Source of the DNA: an uncultured Candidatus Melainabacteria bacterium
GTDB lineage: Bacteria > Cyanobacteriota > Vampirovibrionia > Gastranaerophilales > Gastranaerophilaceae
Length of the DNA stretch: 64,000 nucleotides
Direction: 5' to 3'
NCBI GenBank assembly: GCA_934693235.1
Contig: CAKUUY010000006.1
Location: 26,368 to 90,367, forward strand
The notes under the pieces were generated by a model. The model searched no databases. It was not told the origin of the DNA and saw nothing but the letters and a program-made list of their open reading frames with translations. Shown here one piece after another: positions 36,521-45,909 of the stretch (positions are counted from its first letter, which is position 1; every line of letters begins with the position of its first letter). A program made the position numbers and the translations under genes.

Positions 36521-37440
36521 TATTTTCTCCTCACTTTTGCAACAATTAATTTCAAAAAGAAATTTCCATAAATTAACATTGTCCAAAATGCTTTTTGAAA
36601 GATATTATAATCATTCCAAAAATATTTTCTGAAAAACTTCATCATAGATTCTGTGAATATCCATATTGATTTTGTTTTTATTTTTTTTGTTGTTACTCCG
36701 CCAATGTGAGTAGCTAAGGCTGTTGGAAGATAAATAATTTTAAATCCTGCATCTTGTGCTCTGATTCCCCAGTCTGTTTCTTCTTGATACATAAAAAACT
36801 GTTCGTCCATTCCTCCAATTTCTTCAAATAATGATTTTTTTACCATCATACAGCATCCGGATAAAGCACCGCATTCGTTTATTTCGTCACGATTCTTATG
36901 CCATAATGCATACCCATTAAGTGCTTCACATTTTGGAAATAATTTAGCTAAACCAATCAAATGGAATAATGTATCTTTTGGATAAGGTTTCCCTCTAAAG
37001 CAAGGCTGCATAAAACTACCATCTGGATTTAAAATCTTAGGTCCAACCATTCCAACATTTTCATTATTATCTAAAAATTTGCTTAGAATTTTTAAAACAT
37101 TATTGTGAAATATTACATCTGGATTTAAGATTAAGAAATTTCGTCCTTTGGCAATTTTCATACCATAATTATTAGCTTTTGCAAATCCCAAATTTTCAGA
37201 ACATTTTACAACAGTTACGTTTTCATGTTTTAAAATATCAGTTAAAAACAAATAACTTTTATCATCTTTGTTGGAAAAATTATCAATTATAATTATTTCA
37301 TATAATATATCTTTATTTTGTATGTATAAAGACTCAATTGTTTCTTGTAAATATTTTCCTGCATTCCAATTAACAATAATAACGGATACATCAAATTTGT
37401 TGCTTGAATAATTTGAATGTTTTAAGTCAAATTTACTCAT
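36520..37440 (-). CDS. Family 2 glycosyltransferase, rhamnosyltransferase-like
   Basis: 306 residues. GT-A motifs: VSVIIVNWNAGKYLQETI, IIIDNFSNKDD, NLGFAKANNYGMKIAKG and the metal-binding LNPDV. GALSGCCMMVKKSLFEEIGGMDEQFFMYQEETDWGIR places it in the WbbL/rhamnosyltransferase-like clan. One hydrophobic segment lies near the C-terminus. It directly follows the initiating transferase gene (8-bp overlap), so it may add the second sugar of the repeat unit. Confidence 0.87.
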   Translation of the reverse strand: MSKFDLKHSNYSSNKFDVSVIIVNWNAGKYLQETIESLYIQNKDILYEIIIIDNFSNKDDKSYLFLTDILKHENVTVVKCSENLGFAKANNYGMKIAKGRNFLILNPDVIFHNNVLKILSKFLDNNENVGMVGPKILNPDGSFMQPCFRGKPYPKDTLFHLIGLAKLFPKCEALNGYALWHKNRDEINECGALSGCCMMVKKSLFEEIGGMDEQFFMYQEETDWGIRAQDAGFKIIYLPTALATHIGGVTTKKIKTKSIWIFTESMMKFFRKYFWNDYNIFQKAFWTMLIYGNFFLKLIVAKVRRK

Positions 37441-38800
37441 GTCTTCCTCCTAGAGCCAAGAATACAGCTTTTACAAGGATTCCGATTTCCCAGAATAAGT
37501 TGCGGTGTTTTAGGTAATACAAGTCGTATTGCAATTTTTCAGTTACATCATCTTCATTCACGCAATGCCCTTGATTAATTTGTGCCCAACCGGTCCAACC
37601 TGTTTTTGCCCACATTCTTGCGGCATAGCCTTTAATATCCGCAGAATAAACTTTTACTAAATCATCCCACTCAGCTCTTGGTCCAACAATTGACATTTCA
37701 CCTTTCAAGATATTTATCATTTGTGGAATTTCATCAAATCTCGCTTTTCTAACGAATTTACACCAAGGAATAACACGACTATCAGTATCTTGGTTATTCG
37801 CAAATTCTAAGTTATTGGCTTTTGGTACATAATCATTAGCATACATTGTTCTAAGTTTATAACACTTGAAAACTTTTCCACCTTTTCCAACTCTATTCTG
37901 AGTATAAAGTGGACTTTCTCCATCTGTTAGCCAAATTCTAATTGCAACAGTTAATGTAATTGGCAAAGTTACGGTTAAGATAATTATTGCGGCGATTATA
38001 TCGTAAATACGTTTGCAGATATCGTATGCAAGTGAACGGTTTTTCATAAAGTTGAAAAACAAGCCATTGATTGACATTCTATCGATAAAATATTTTCCTG
38101 TTACCATTTCATAAAATTCAGGCATTGTATAAAGTTTTACTCTACGAGGAATTGAATTAACCATTTCAGTCAAAAAAGCCTCTTCCATTCTTCGATGAAT
38201 TGCAACAATTACAATATCGACAGATTTTTCTGCAATAATTCTTTCCAAGCCGTCTTGCATTGTATAAATTTGAGTAGATTCAACGCAAACTTCATCATTA
38301 GTCGTATCTTTGACAAATCCGACAACATTCATCCTCAAAGCTTTTTTCGCCATAATCTCATCAGCAATAAGTTTAGCATTCTTGTTTGTACCCATTATTA
38401 GAATGTTTTTTACTCGTTTAAAATTAAACAAGTAATAATGAAAAATCATTCTATAAAGTTTCAGCAGAGCAAAAATCGTAATTGTATTCACAACCAAGAA
38501 TTTTGCCAGACTAAAATTAAGATTGAAAAATGCAAGCAAAATTGCTGTTGGAATTTGCGAGAAAATCACACCTTCAAAAAGTAAATAGCAATTTTTGAGT
38601 GTATTATTAAACTCTCTAATTTTGTAATTAGCTTTCAAAAACAGTGTAAACAAGCCTGTTGCAATGATTAGCAAAACTGTTGGGATTAGCATTTTGTGAG
38701 TCAAATTAAATTTTACATACCAATAGTAGCTTGATAATCCGAAAATTAAAGTGTCATACAAAAACATTATTATTACTGATTTTGATAAAGTTTTATTCAT
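37433..38800 (-). CDS. Initiating polyprenyl-phosphate hexose-1-phosphate transferase (WcaJ/WbaP type)
   Basis: 455 residues with four or five N-terminal membrane helices, a CoA-binding-like Rossmann domain (ILIMGTNKNAKLIADEI), a re-entrant helix (ICKRIYDIIAAIIILTVTLPI) and the catalytic bacterial sugar transferase domain: VFKCYKLRTMYAN, ARFDEIPQMINILKGEMSIVGPRAEW, with the DE pair and GPR motif. It transfers a sugar-1-phosphate to undecaprenyl phosphate and starts repeat-unit assembly. Located between the SLBB export protein and the first glycosyltransferase. Confidence 0.93.
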   Translation of the reverse strand: MNKTLSKSVIIMFLYDTLIFGLSSYYWYVKFNLTHKMLIPTVLLIIATGLFTLFLKANYKIREFNNTLKNCYLLFEGVIFSQIPTAILLAFFNLNFSLAKFLVVNTITIFALLKLYRMIFHYYLFNFKRVKNILIMGTNKNAKLIADEIMAKKALRMNVVGFVKDTTNDEVCVESTQIYTMQDGLERIIAEKSVDIVIVAIHRRMEEAFLTEMVNSIPRRVKLYTMPEFYEMVTGKYFIDRMSINGLFFNFMKNRSLAYDICKRIYDIIAAIIILTVTLPITLTVAIRIWLTDGESPLYTQNRVGKGGKVFKCYKLRTMYANDYVPKANNLEFANNQDTDSRVIPWCKFVRKARFDEIPQMINILKGEMSIVGPRAEWDDLVKVYSADIKGYAARMWAKTGWTGWAQINQGHCVNEDDVTEKLQYDLYYLKHRNLFWEIGILVKAVFLALGGRHE

Positions 38801-38813
38801 TAGCTTTCCCTTA

Positions 38814-41276
38814 CTACCATTTGTTTATAGCAAATGCCATTACAATAATTGATGCGATACCTTTTAGAGTTTCGCAAACAGGTGTAATCCAATCATTGCC
38901 TGCAATTCTACGAGGAACAACGATTGTATCACCTTGAGCCAATCTGCTCCAACCATGGATTTTTTCGGCTCTACCGTTTACTCCAACTTTGTACAATCTA
39001 AATCTATTCGCATTTGGAGTATAGCCACCAACTTGCTTGATATAAGATTTAGCTTTGGCTCCTGATTTATAGACAAAAGATTGTTCGTTATAAACTTCAC
39101 CAATAATACTTACTTGGTTTGACATTCTTGGAATGTAAATATCATCACCGTCTTGAAGTTCAACGTTATCTAATTTAGAGATTTTATCTAAGTCATTATT
39201 CTTGATATTTAAAGCAATTTGACCGGTGTATTTGTCGTCCAATTCACCTTTCTCGTCTTTCAACATACTAATCATATCCATTTTAGTTTTTTGATCGGCT
39301 TCAGATTGTTTGTAACCACTAGCCAAACGACCTTCAAGAAGTTTTATATCTCTGTCATTATTTTTTCTTGCAAGTTCAACTTGTTTGTATTTTAAATTGT
39401 TTCTTTTGAATACAATACCTCTTAAATCCGCTTCTTTATTCAATCCGCCGGATTGTTTAATTACATCAATTAAGTGTTTACCTTCAACAAATTTATAAAC
39501 CCCCGGAGTTTTTACGAACCCTGAAACTTTAACAGATTTCAAAACTTCATTTTCTCTCAATGTTCTAAAGAAAACTTTGTCTTCCGGTGCGATAGAAATT
39601 GATTTGATTCTATCTGAATTAATCATAATATCGTACAAATAATAAACTTGGGTATCACCGTTATTATTTGTAATTTCGACAGCTACATTTTCTGCCGGAA
39701 TTAGTTCATTAGTATTTACAGTTGCGCCTAATAACTGTGTTTGATTTTCTTCTACAGAACCTTTATATGTAACATTTGTTTCTTGGAGTTTAGAAGAATT
39801 CCCTTCTGCAATATTATTATCTGTATAAGATTCTAAAAATTGAATTTCAGGCATTAAATCAAACAAAGTCATATTTAATTTATATGTAAGATGTTTGGGT
39901 TTATTGATACAGCCATAAACATCTACAAACTGTGAATTTGTGTTTTTATAAATACTGATAACATCTTTTGGTTTTAATACAGGGTCATTCATTCCTGCAA
40001 AAAATTCTTTCAAAAATACAGGAATTGTTTCGATTTGATTGTTTGCTCCTGTTACCCTTCTGATGACAGCTTGATTAATAAATGTTTCTTCCAACAATTC
40101 ATCTTCACTTTTTAAGATATCTGAAAGTCGCATTCCATCTTTATAAGCATAAGTTGCAGGGTGTTTAACATTACCTTGAATAGTTACAATGTTTTCAGCA
40201 GTATTATAAAGTTCTCTAAATTCAACAGAATCACCGCTTGTTAATTTAGTATTTTTTGCATTGTTCCAAGAAACATTTTTGGCTAATCTTTGTTTTGTTT
40301 GAGTATCAAAACCTGTCAAAGTCAATTCTGAAACTTGTGTTGCAGGAAGAAATCCACCTGCAAATGAAACTATATTTTGAAGATTTTCACCATCTTTAAA
40401 TTCGTAAATTCCCGGAACAGTTACACCATTTTTCAAAGCTGCAACATTACCAATTTTCCCAACAAAAATTTTATCATTAGGCCTTAAGATAATTCCACCG
40501 TCATTTCCTAAAAATAATGCATTGTATAAATCGACATTTTTACTCATATTATTTGATGCATAAGTATATTTGATATTTCTCAATGTACCTGTTTTCTTAA
40601 CTCCACCTGCAGCGTTTAAAGCATCTAACACAGATGAATTATTCCCAACAAGAACTTTTCCCGGTTTATTAACTTGTCCATAAACGAAAACTGAAAATTC
40701 TCCGCCTGATGCAACAGTTAATTTAACTTTCAAATTCTTGTATTTTTGACGAGCCAAACGATTTGCTTCGTTTTCAACTTCGCCTATTGTTCTGTTTTCA
40801 GCTTTTATTACACCAATACCTGAAATAAACAAGTTTCCTTTTGAATCTACTTGAGTAGCCATAGACGGAGATATCAAGTTCGTTCCTGACATTGCCATAA
40901 TGTCAACGGATTCTCCCATTGTATAAACATTAACTTTTTCTCCGATACTCAATTTATATGAATCACTGTATTTCCCGCCAGTTGTTACACCGGTTGTAGA
41001 TTCAGTAAACATATTGTAGCCTGCTTGTTGCAACGGTTCACCAACGACTTTTTCGTCTTTGCCGTAAAACATCTGCTCAATCGGACTCATAGAAGTCTTT
41101 TTAGTGTTTGATTCAATAGATTCTTGATAATTTTTCTCAAAAGCATTCAAATTTACATATTCATCTTCGTTTTGAGCTCCTCGAACATGAGCCTCCGCTC
41201 CTGATAGTTCTGCAGCGAATGCTACCGGTTCTAAACAAAAAGTTAATAATAATATTGATGTAATTATTTTCTTCAT
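38814..41276 (-). CDS. SLBB-domain polysaccharide export protein (Wza-like, multi-SLBB)
   Basis: 820 residues with a signal peptide (MKKIITSILLLTFCLEPVAFAA). A Poly_export domain follows at about 100-200 (YKLSIGEKVNVYTMG), then several SLBB modules (VFVYGQVNKPGKVLVGN, GVTVPGIYEFKDGENLQNIVSFAGG, VKVSGFVKTPGVYKFVEGKHL and NQVSIIGEVYNEQSFVYKSG). The C-terminus has one hydrophobic helix. Family members form the outer membrane export channel for capsule. There is no lipobox cysteine in the leader. Its length is about twice that of enteric Wza; long multi-SLBB proteins are common in diderm lineages outside Proteobacteria. Confidence 0.88.
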   Translation of the reverse strand: MKKIITSILLLTFCLEPVAFAAELSGAEAHVRGAQNEDEYVNLNAFEKNYQESIESNTKKTSMSPIEQMFYGKDEKVVGEPLQQAGYNMFTESTTGVTTGGKYSDSYKLSIGEKVNVYTMGESVDIMAMSGTNLISPSMATQVDSKGNLFISGIGVIKAENRTIGEVENEANRLARQKYKNLKVKLTVASGGEFSVFVYGQVNKPGKVLVGNNSSVLDALNAAGGVKKTGTLRNIKYTYASNNMSKNVDLYNALFLGNDGGIILRPNDKIFVGKIGNVAALKNGVTVPGIYEFKDGENLQNIVSFAGGFLPATQVSELTLTGFDTQTKQRLAKNVSWNNAKNTKLTSGDSVEFRELYNTAENIVTIQGNVKHPATYAYKDGMRLSDILKSEDELLEETFINQAVIRRVTGANNQIETIPVFLKEFFAGMNDPVLKPKDVISIYKNTNSQFVDVYGCINKPKHLTYKLNMTLFDLMPEIQFLESYTDNNIAEGNSSKLQETNVTYKGSVEENQTQLLGATVNTNELIPAENVAVEITNNNGDTQVYYLYDIMINSDRIKSISIAPEDKVFFRTLRENEVLKSVKVSGFVKTPGVYKFVEGKHLIDVIKQSGGLNKEADLRGIVFKRNNLKYKQVELARKNNDRDIKLLEGRLASGYKQSEADQKTKMDMISMLKDEKGELDDKYTGQIALNIKNNDLDKISKLDNVELQDGDDIYIPRMSNQVSIIGEVYNEQSFVYKSGAKAKSYIKQVGGYTPNANRFRLYKVGVNGRAEKIHGWSRLAQGDTIVVPRRIAGNDWITPVCETLKGIASIIVMAFAINKW

Positions 41277-41320
41277 TTTTATTCCTTATTTTCTTTTTCC
41301 TTACACATATTCCCTTATTG

Positions 41321-42376
41321 CTATGTAATAGCAATCTCCATCAAAGACTTAATTGCAGGCCATTCAAGTTTCCACAAACCAGAAGCATCAAGAGCATAGT
41401 TGCCAACGCAAGCAAGTTTGCAGTCTTTGCATTTATTTACAGTTTCAATAAATACAGGATCTTGAATAACGCTTTTTAATGAACGATTACGAACGCTGAT
41501 AAATGGCTTTCTATCGTAACAACGCAACATATCTCCGTTTGAATAGATTACTGTTGCGATACGAGGCCAATGGCATTCGTAATAAGTCTTTTTGTTAATA
41601 ATATAATCCATAAAGTAGTATGAATTTCTTATCGGATAGCCTTGGCGTTTAAGTTCTTTAATCTTGATGAACATTTCTGCTAATTGGTCATTTTCAAGTT
41701 CTGTTTCAACAACATTTGTAGCTTCACCCGGAACAGATGCAGCTTTATTTACCGTAAAGTACAACAAGATATCAGCATCTTTACAGTATTGAGCAACTTC
41801 TTTAATTTGTTCAAAGTTAGTTTGAGTTGAAACTGTACAACAAACATATATTCTCATTTTGGGAGAATGAATTTTGTGGTATTCAACACCTGACATTACT
41901 CTATCGCAAATCCCCGGCATATGTCGAATATCATCGTGAGCTTTTCCAACTGCATCAAGTGATACAAACATCAAATCCGTATATTGACCAAACCCCGGAT
42001 TTTCTTCCAAAAACCAGCCGTTTGTTGCAATTTTTGTGTATAAACCTGCATCGTGTGATGCTTTACAAATTTCTGTAAAATCTTTTCTCAAAAGAGGTTC
42101 GCCGCCCCAAAGAATAGAATCCATATAACCGATTTGACCTGCTTCTGTTAAAAGTCTGATGATTTCTTCTTTTGGCATATCATCTTGACCTTTTTTAGAT
42201 TTCCAAAAACAGAAATCGCAATCGCAGTTACAAGCACTTGTAACCATTAATGAAAAACATAATGGTTTTGGATTTTTAGACAATCTGCTTGCGATGCATT
42301 CTAATGCTCCGCCGCCCAAGTGTCTGTAATATTTCAATCTTTCTAAGGTCATATTATTTCTGGATTTTTTAAACAT
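41321..42376 (-). CDS. Radical SAM/SPASM-type protein
   Basis: 351 residues. The first Fe-S motif is TSACNCDCDFCFWKSKKG (CxxxCxxC), followed by SILWGGEPLLRKDFTEI. A cysteine-containing C-terminal region (CKDCKLACVGNYALDASG) could bind an auxiliary cluster. Related to the LAETLI-lineage 'radical SAM in glycan loci' group, but the substrate cannot be told. It overlaps the next upstream gene (DUF2229-like) by 8 bp, and three more genes upstream form a string with it. Confidence 0.85.
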   Translation of the reverse strand: MFKKSRNNMTLERLKYYRHLGGGALECIASRLSKNPKPLCFSLMVTSACNCDCDFCFWKSKKGQDDMPKEEIIRLLTEAGQIGYMDSILWGGEPLLRKDFTEICKASHDAGLYTKIATNGWFLEENPGFGQYTDLMFVSLDAVGKAHDDIRHMPGICDRVMSGVEYHKIHSPKMRIYVCCTVSTQTNFEQIKEVAQYCKDADILLYFTVNKAASVPGEATNVVETELENDQLAEMFIKIKELKRQGYPIRNSYYFMDYIINKKTYYECHWPRIATVIYSNGDMLRCYDRKPFISVRNRSLKSVIQDPVFIETVNKCKDCKLACVGNYALDASGLWKLEWPAIKSLMEIAIT

Positions 42377-43568
42377 TAACTACCCCATCTTCCTTTATAT
42401 TTTTTAGTTTTTTCATTTGTTTTCTTTTAATTAAATCAATAAATGCTTCAATTCTTGTTATGTAGCCCGCTTTGCCTGTTTGTTCATCAAGAACCAAAGT
42501 TAATACTGGAATATCCTCTTCCTTGCTGACTTTTGACAAAATGTTTTGTGAAACAATCTCCGGCATACAAGAAAACGGCATTATGTGAATTACTCCGTCC
42601 ACATTGTGTTTTGCAGCATAAACCGTATCTCCGATTGTTTCTATACACTCGCCACCAATTGCACGTTTCATATATTTTTTTGCATAACGTACGCACCTCG
42701 CTCTATGAGATTCTTTTTTGTTCAAAAATGACGGTTTTAAAACACCTTCAAGCCAATCCCCAAACCAAATTTGACGTTGAACTTCTATTCCCATTTCCCC
42801 AAGTGTTTTTTCTATATCCTGATTTACATACGGATCAAGCAGTACGAAAAATTCCCCAAGCAAATACACGACAGGAACATATTTTTTCTTGTCTATTTCA
42901 ATGTTCTTAAAATCTTTTCTAATCTTTTTAGCTAACTGTTTAGCACCCCAAACAGAATTGGTTTCATCAATAATTTTTAGCCATTTGTTATAAAGCTTTT
43001 CAGCTTCACCTTTTCTGATTTCTCTCGGGCGATAATAAAACAACAATTTTTGAGCCTCATCTATAGCAAAAAATTTGTTAAAACCTAAACTAAAACCTTT
43101 GTAATATCTGAACGGATTTAGGCAATGTGTAACGTGCCAAAATGCTTGCAGTGTTTGTTTCATCTTGCTTTGGTACATATCAAAAATAACCATATCAAAC
43201 TCATACCCCATTTTCTTAAGAGTTTTTTGAGCCATTTTTGTATAATTCCCCAATCTGCAAGACCCCGGAGCTTGGAACATCATCAAAGTATTTGCACCGT
43301 TTTCTAAAGCCATAATATAGTTTGCTAAATTCAATTTATACGGCAAACAAATTCCCTCAATACTGTTTTTAACTCCAATTTCAAGAGCTTTATTGCTGTT
43401 TGCAGGCGGAATAACGATTTTTGCACCCAAAGAAAGCAAAAGAGCTTTTAGCGGTATATCAATTCTGCCCATTCTGGGCCATGCAATAACTCTGTTTTTC
43501 GCAGAAATATTGTTGTCCATATTCCTTGAATATTTATTCAGTTGTTCTTCGCTAATCTTTGCTTTCAA
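42369..43568 (-). CDS. 2-hydroxyacyl-CoA dehydratase/activase-related protein (DUF2229-like)
   Basis: 399 residues, TTG start with AGAGGAA 6 nt upstream. Motifs: IAWPRMGRIDIPLKALLLSLGAKIVIPP, GICLPYKLNLANYI, FQAPGSCRLGNY, and HIMPFSCMPEIVSQNILS with cysteines in conserved positions, then a C-terminal EEDIPVLTLVLDEQTGKAGYITRIEAFIDLI. This is the HgdB-like / 'CoA protein activase' fold, which binds [4Fe-4S] or double-cubane clusters. The ASKHA ATPase activator (GxxxG, DxxG) is absent here and nowhere in the window. Paralogue of the gene at 44625-45707. Role unknown. Confidence 0.8.
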   Translation of the reverse strand: MKAKISEEQLNKYSRNMDNNISAKNRVIAWPRMGRIDIPLKALLLSLGAKIVIPPANSNKALEIGVKNSIEGICLPYKLNLANYIMALENGANTLMMFQAPGSCRLGNYTKMAQKTLKKMGYEFDMVIFDMYQSKMKQTLQAFWHVTHCLNPFRYYKGFSLGFNKFFAIDEAQKLLFYYRPREIRKGEAEKLYNKWLKIIDETNSVWGAKQLAKKIRKDFKNIEIDKKKYVPVVYLLGEFFVLLDPYVNQDIEKTLGEMGIEVQRQIWFGDWLEGVLKPSFLNKKESHRARCVRYAKKYMKRAIGGECIETIGDTVYAAKHNVDGVIHIMPFSCMPEIVSQNILSKVSKEEDIPVLTLVLDEQTGKAGYITRIEAFIDLIKRKQMKKLKNIKEDGVVNV

Positions 43569-43577
43569 AATATTCCT

Positions 43578-44624
43578 CTAATAAACTAATATTGGATTTG
43601 AGTATGCAAATCCTCTTTCACCAAATTTGATTTCTACTCTATATTTACCGACCTCTTTTAATAGCATTTTGATATTATTTGAAATTGTAGATTTGATTTC
43701 TTTTCCGTTATGAAAAATTTTGATTGAAGCTTTTTTCTTTGTTTGAACATTTAATAAAGTTTCATTGTCTAAATTTATTCTTTCACCGCAAGTTACAATT
43801 TTATTTTGGTTAGAAATTCTGATAACAGGTATTTCTTTTGAAACTACTCTATTAATAATCAAATTATGCCCTTCTTTTATTGCTTCTAAAATTTGTACTT
43901 TTTGAGTTTCAAAATCTTTTGCATACGGTTTATTTGAAGTTATTACATTCACAATAGTTTTGAACATATCTGGGTAAGGAAAAATTGTGACAGGAATTAT
44001 ATACCCTTTAACTTTAAGTGCGTGAGCATCTATTCCTCCGATTGCCGGAACAATTTTTTCCGAAACTTTATTTAAATTATCCCACCAAAAAAGTACATTG
44101 GAATTAGCCGACTTTACTAATTTATTTTTGAATAAATATGAATACATTAAACTGAAAATGTTTTTATCATTTAAATTATCAGCCCATTCCGAAAACCAAT
44201 TCCAAATCTCAACTCCGTCAGGTGTAATGTTTTTGTTTGTCCATTTAATCGGTTGGTGAGAATTTTTTCTGGAATTTGATTCATCTGGGTGGGCCGCGAA
44301 ACCAAAACCTCCATTAAGTTTAACAGCTTCAACGTTGTGTTTAGCGTTTTTATTTGGCTGAATATATTTATTAATTCCAAGTGCCAAATAATGGTTTTCG
44401 CCTTTTGGTGAAATTTCTTCACCTTTAATAACGCAAACTCCGTTATAAATACCTTCCTCAATTTCAAAAGAATTATGATCGGTAACAATTATCCAATCTA
44501 AACCTGCATTTTTTGCAGCCTTACTAATTGATTCTATATCGCCTGTTCCGTCAGAATAAACGGAATGAATATGAATTGCACCAATTGAATTGTATTTGTT
44601 TAATTGTGTATTCAATCTTCCCAT
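43578..44624 (-). CDS. PHP-domain metal-dependent phosphoesterase
   Basis: 348 residues. PHP signature at the N-terminus, IHSVYSDGTGDIESISKAAKNAGLDWIIVTDHNSFE (His-x-His, SDG, TDH), then GFAAHPDESN and AIGGIDAHALKVKG, giving the metal-binding His/Asp set. The last ~90 residues form a beta-rich domain (GKYRVEIKFGERGFAYSNPI). PHP phosphoesterases act on histidinol phosphate, polyphosphates or nucleic acid ends; the substrate is not known here. It lies between the two DUF2229-like genes. Confidence 0.85.
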   Translation of the reverse strand: MGRLNTQLNKYNSIGAIHIHSVYSDGTGDIESISKAAKNAGLDWIIVTDHNSFEIEEGIYNGVCVIKGEEISPKGENHYLALGINKYIQPNKNAKHNVEAVKLNGGFGFAAHPDESNSRKNSHQPIKWTNKNITPDGVEIWNWFSEWADNLNDKNIFSLMYSYLFKNKLVKSANSNVLFWWDNLNKVSEKIVPAIGGIDAHALKVKGYIIPVTIFPYPDMFKTIVNVITSNKPYAKDFETQKVQILEAIKEGHNLIINRVVSKEIPVIRISNQNKIVTCGERINLDNETLLNVQTKKKASIKIFHNGKEIKSTISNNIKMLLKEVGKYRVEIKFGERGFAYSNPILVY

Positions 44625-45707
44625 TTATACTTTCGTTAAAACCTTTTCTTCTTTTTTTCTCTCTCCCAATTTTCCAAGAGTTTTCTTTTCCGATTTTTGC
44701 AGAAGCTTTGTTTTCATCTTCTTTCTGCTAAGCATATCGACAAACGCTTCTAATCTTGTAACAAAGCCGGCTTCACCAGTGTGTTCATCTATCGTCAAAT
44801 GAATCATCGGCATATTACGTTCACTTGCGTGATATTGGATTTCATCAACCATCAATGAATCAGGCCCGCAGCCAAACGCGGAAAGTGCAATAATCCCGTC
44901 AACACTGTTATTTAAAAGATAATGAGCAGCCGTTCCCGTCAAATCTAATTCATTAGCCCAGTACTGAATTTCACCCAATTCTTTTATTGAATTAAGTTGT
45001 TGTTCTCTTGTAATATCTAAAGCAGTATACGCCTTAACCCCCATTTTTTCTAATTTGGCTAACAAACGCATAGAAAGACGTTCATCGTACAAATTGTAAC
45101 CATGTGCCATAACAACAATTGACAAAGGTTTTACAAGTTCCATCTTTTTTAATGCTTGTTTGTTTTGTATAGCACTTTCAATTGCAACTTTTTGAGAAAC
45201 ACCCGCTTTTGCCATTTTTATAAATCTGTCATAGCATTCCCAACCTGCGACAATTGATTTTTCAATCAAATCTTCGTCAAAAATATCCAATTGATGTGCC
45301 GTTTCATAACAAAAATCTTTGATGCCAAAACCTTCAGTTTTATCCAAAGTCGGTTCAATCATTTTGAAAGGTCTATCAATAACATTCCTGATAATTTCAG
45401 GTAAACCTCTAATCTTGCTGCAATTATTTATTTTGTAATCTGTTGATTGAAGTGACGGAACAAAGATTGTATCAACCCCTTTATCTAATAAATTAATTAA
45501 ATGTCCGACAAAAACTTTTATAGGCAAACAAGTATCAGACACAACTTGACTAGCTCCATCATTAATGAGCTTAGTTGTTGTTTTATCCGACAAAACAATC
45601 TCAAAACCTAGAGAGGACAAAAAACCATAGTAAAATGGGTAATTGTTGTAATATGATAATGCTCTTGGAATGCCTATTTTTCTTTTTAAAGTTAAAATGT
45701 TTTGCAC
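44625..45707 (-). CDS. 2-hydroxyacyl-CoA dehydratase-related protein (DUF2229-like)
   Basis: 360 residues, GTG start, no clear ribosome site. It contains KIGIPRALSYYNNYPFYYGFLSSLGFEIVLSD, VVSDTCLPIKVFVGHLINLL, VVMAHGYNLYDERLS, GIIALSAFGCGPDSLMVDEIQY and MIHLTIDEHTGEAGFVTRLEAFVDML. Cysteine positions and the closing motif match the paralogue at 42369-43568. The last 20 residues are a basic tail. The gene heads the four-gene radical SAM/DUF2229/PHP string. Function open; no CoA-ligase or dehydratase partner is present. Confidence 0.8.
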   Translation of the reverse strand: MQNILTLKRKIGIPRALSYYNNYPFYYGFLSSLGFEIVLSDKTTTKLINDGASQVVSDTCLPIKVFVGHLINLLDKGVDTIFVPSLQSTDYKINNCSKIRGLPEIIRNVIDRPFKMIEPTLDKTEGFGIKDFCYETAHQLDIFDEDLIEKSIVAGWECYDRFIKMAKAGVSQKVAIESAIQNKQALKKMELVKPLSIVVMAHGYNLYDERLSMRLLAKLEKMGVKAYTALDITREQQLNSIKELGEIQYWANELDLTGTAAHYLLNNSVDGIIALSAFGCGPDSLMVDEIQYHASERNMPMIHLTIDEHTGEAGFVTRLEAFVDMLSRKKMKTKLLQKSEKKTLGKLGERKKEEKVLTKV

Positions 45708-45909
45708 GAATTTGTTTAACCTATATTTCTAAAAGTGGATTTGTTTTTTCTCTTCTTGAAGTTTTGAACTAACAAAGTAACTCATAGTTGAGAGTAAATA
45801 AAACTTCTCGACTCTCATATCCTAACACAAAAATTACAAACTAAAACTTGATATAAAAAAACGTTACATTTGGATAATAGTTTATAGTTAAAGCTTTGTT
45901 TTTATTTTC
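45708..45909. promoter_or_regulatory. Non-coding gap with an imperfect hairpin
   Basis: 202 bp between two minus-strand genes. A 7-bp inverted repeat TGAGAGT/ACTCTCA (45789-45795 and 45811-45817) with a 15-nt loop is the only structure I see. It could be an operator or the leader of the downstream DUF2229 string; there is no convincing -35/-10 pair and no T-run typical of a terminator. Confidence 0.3.
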
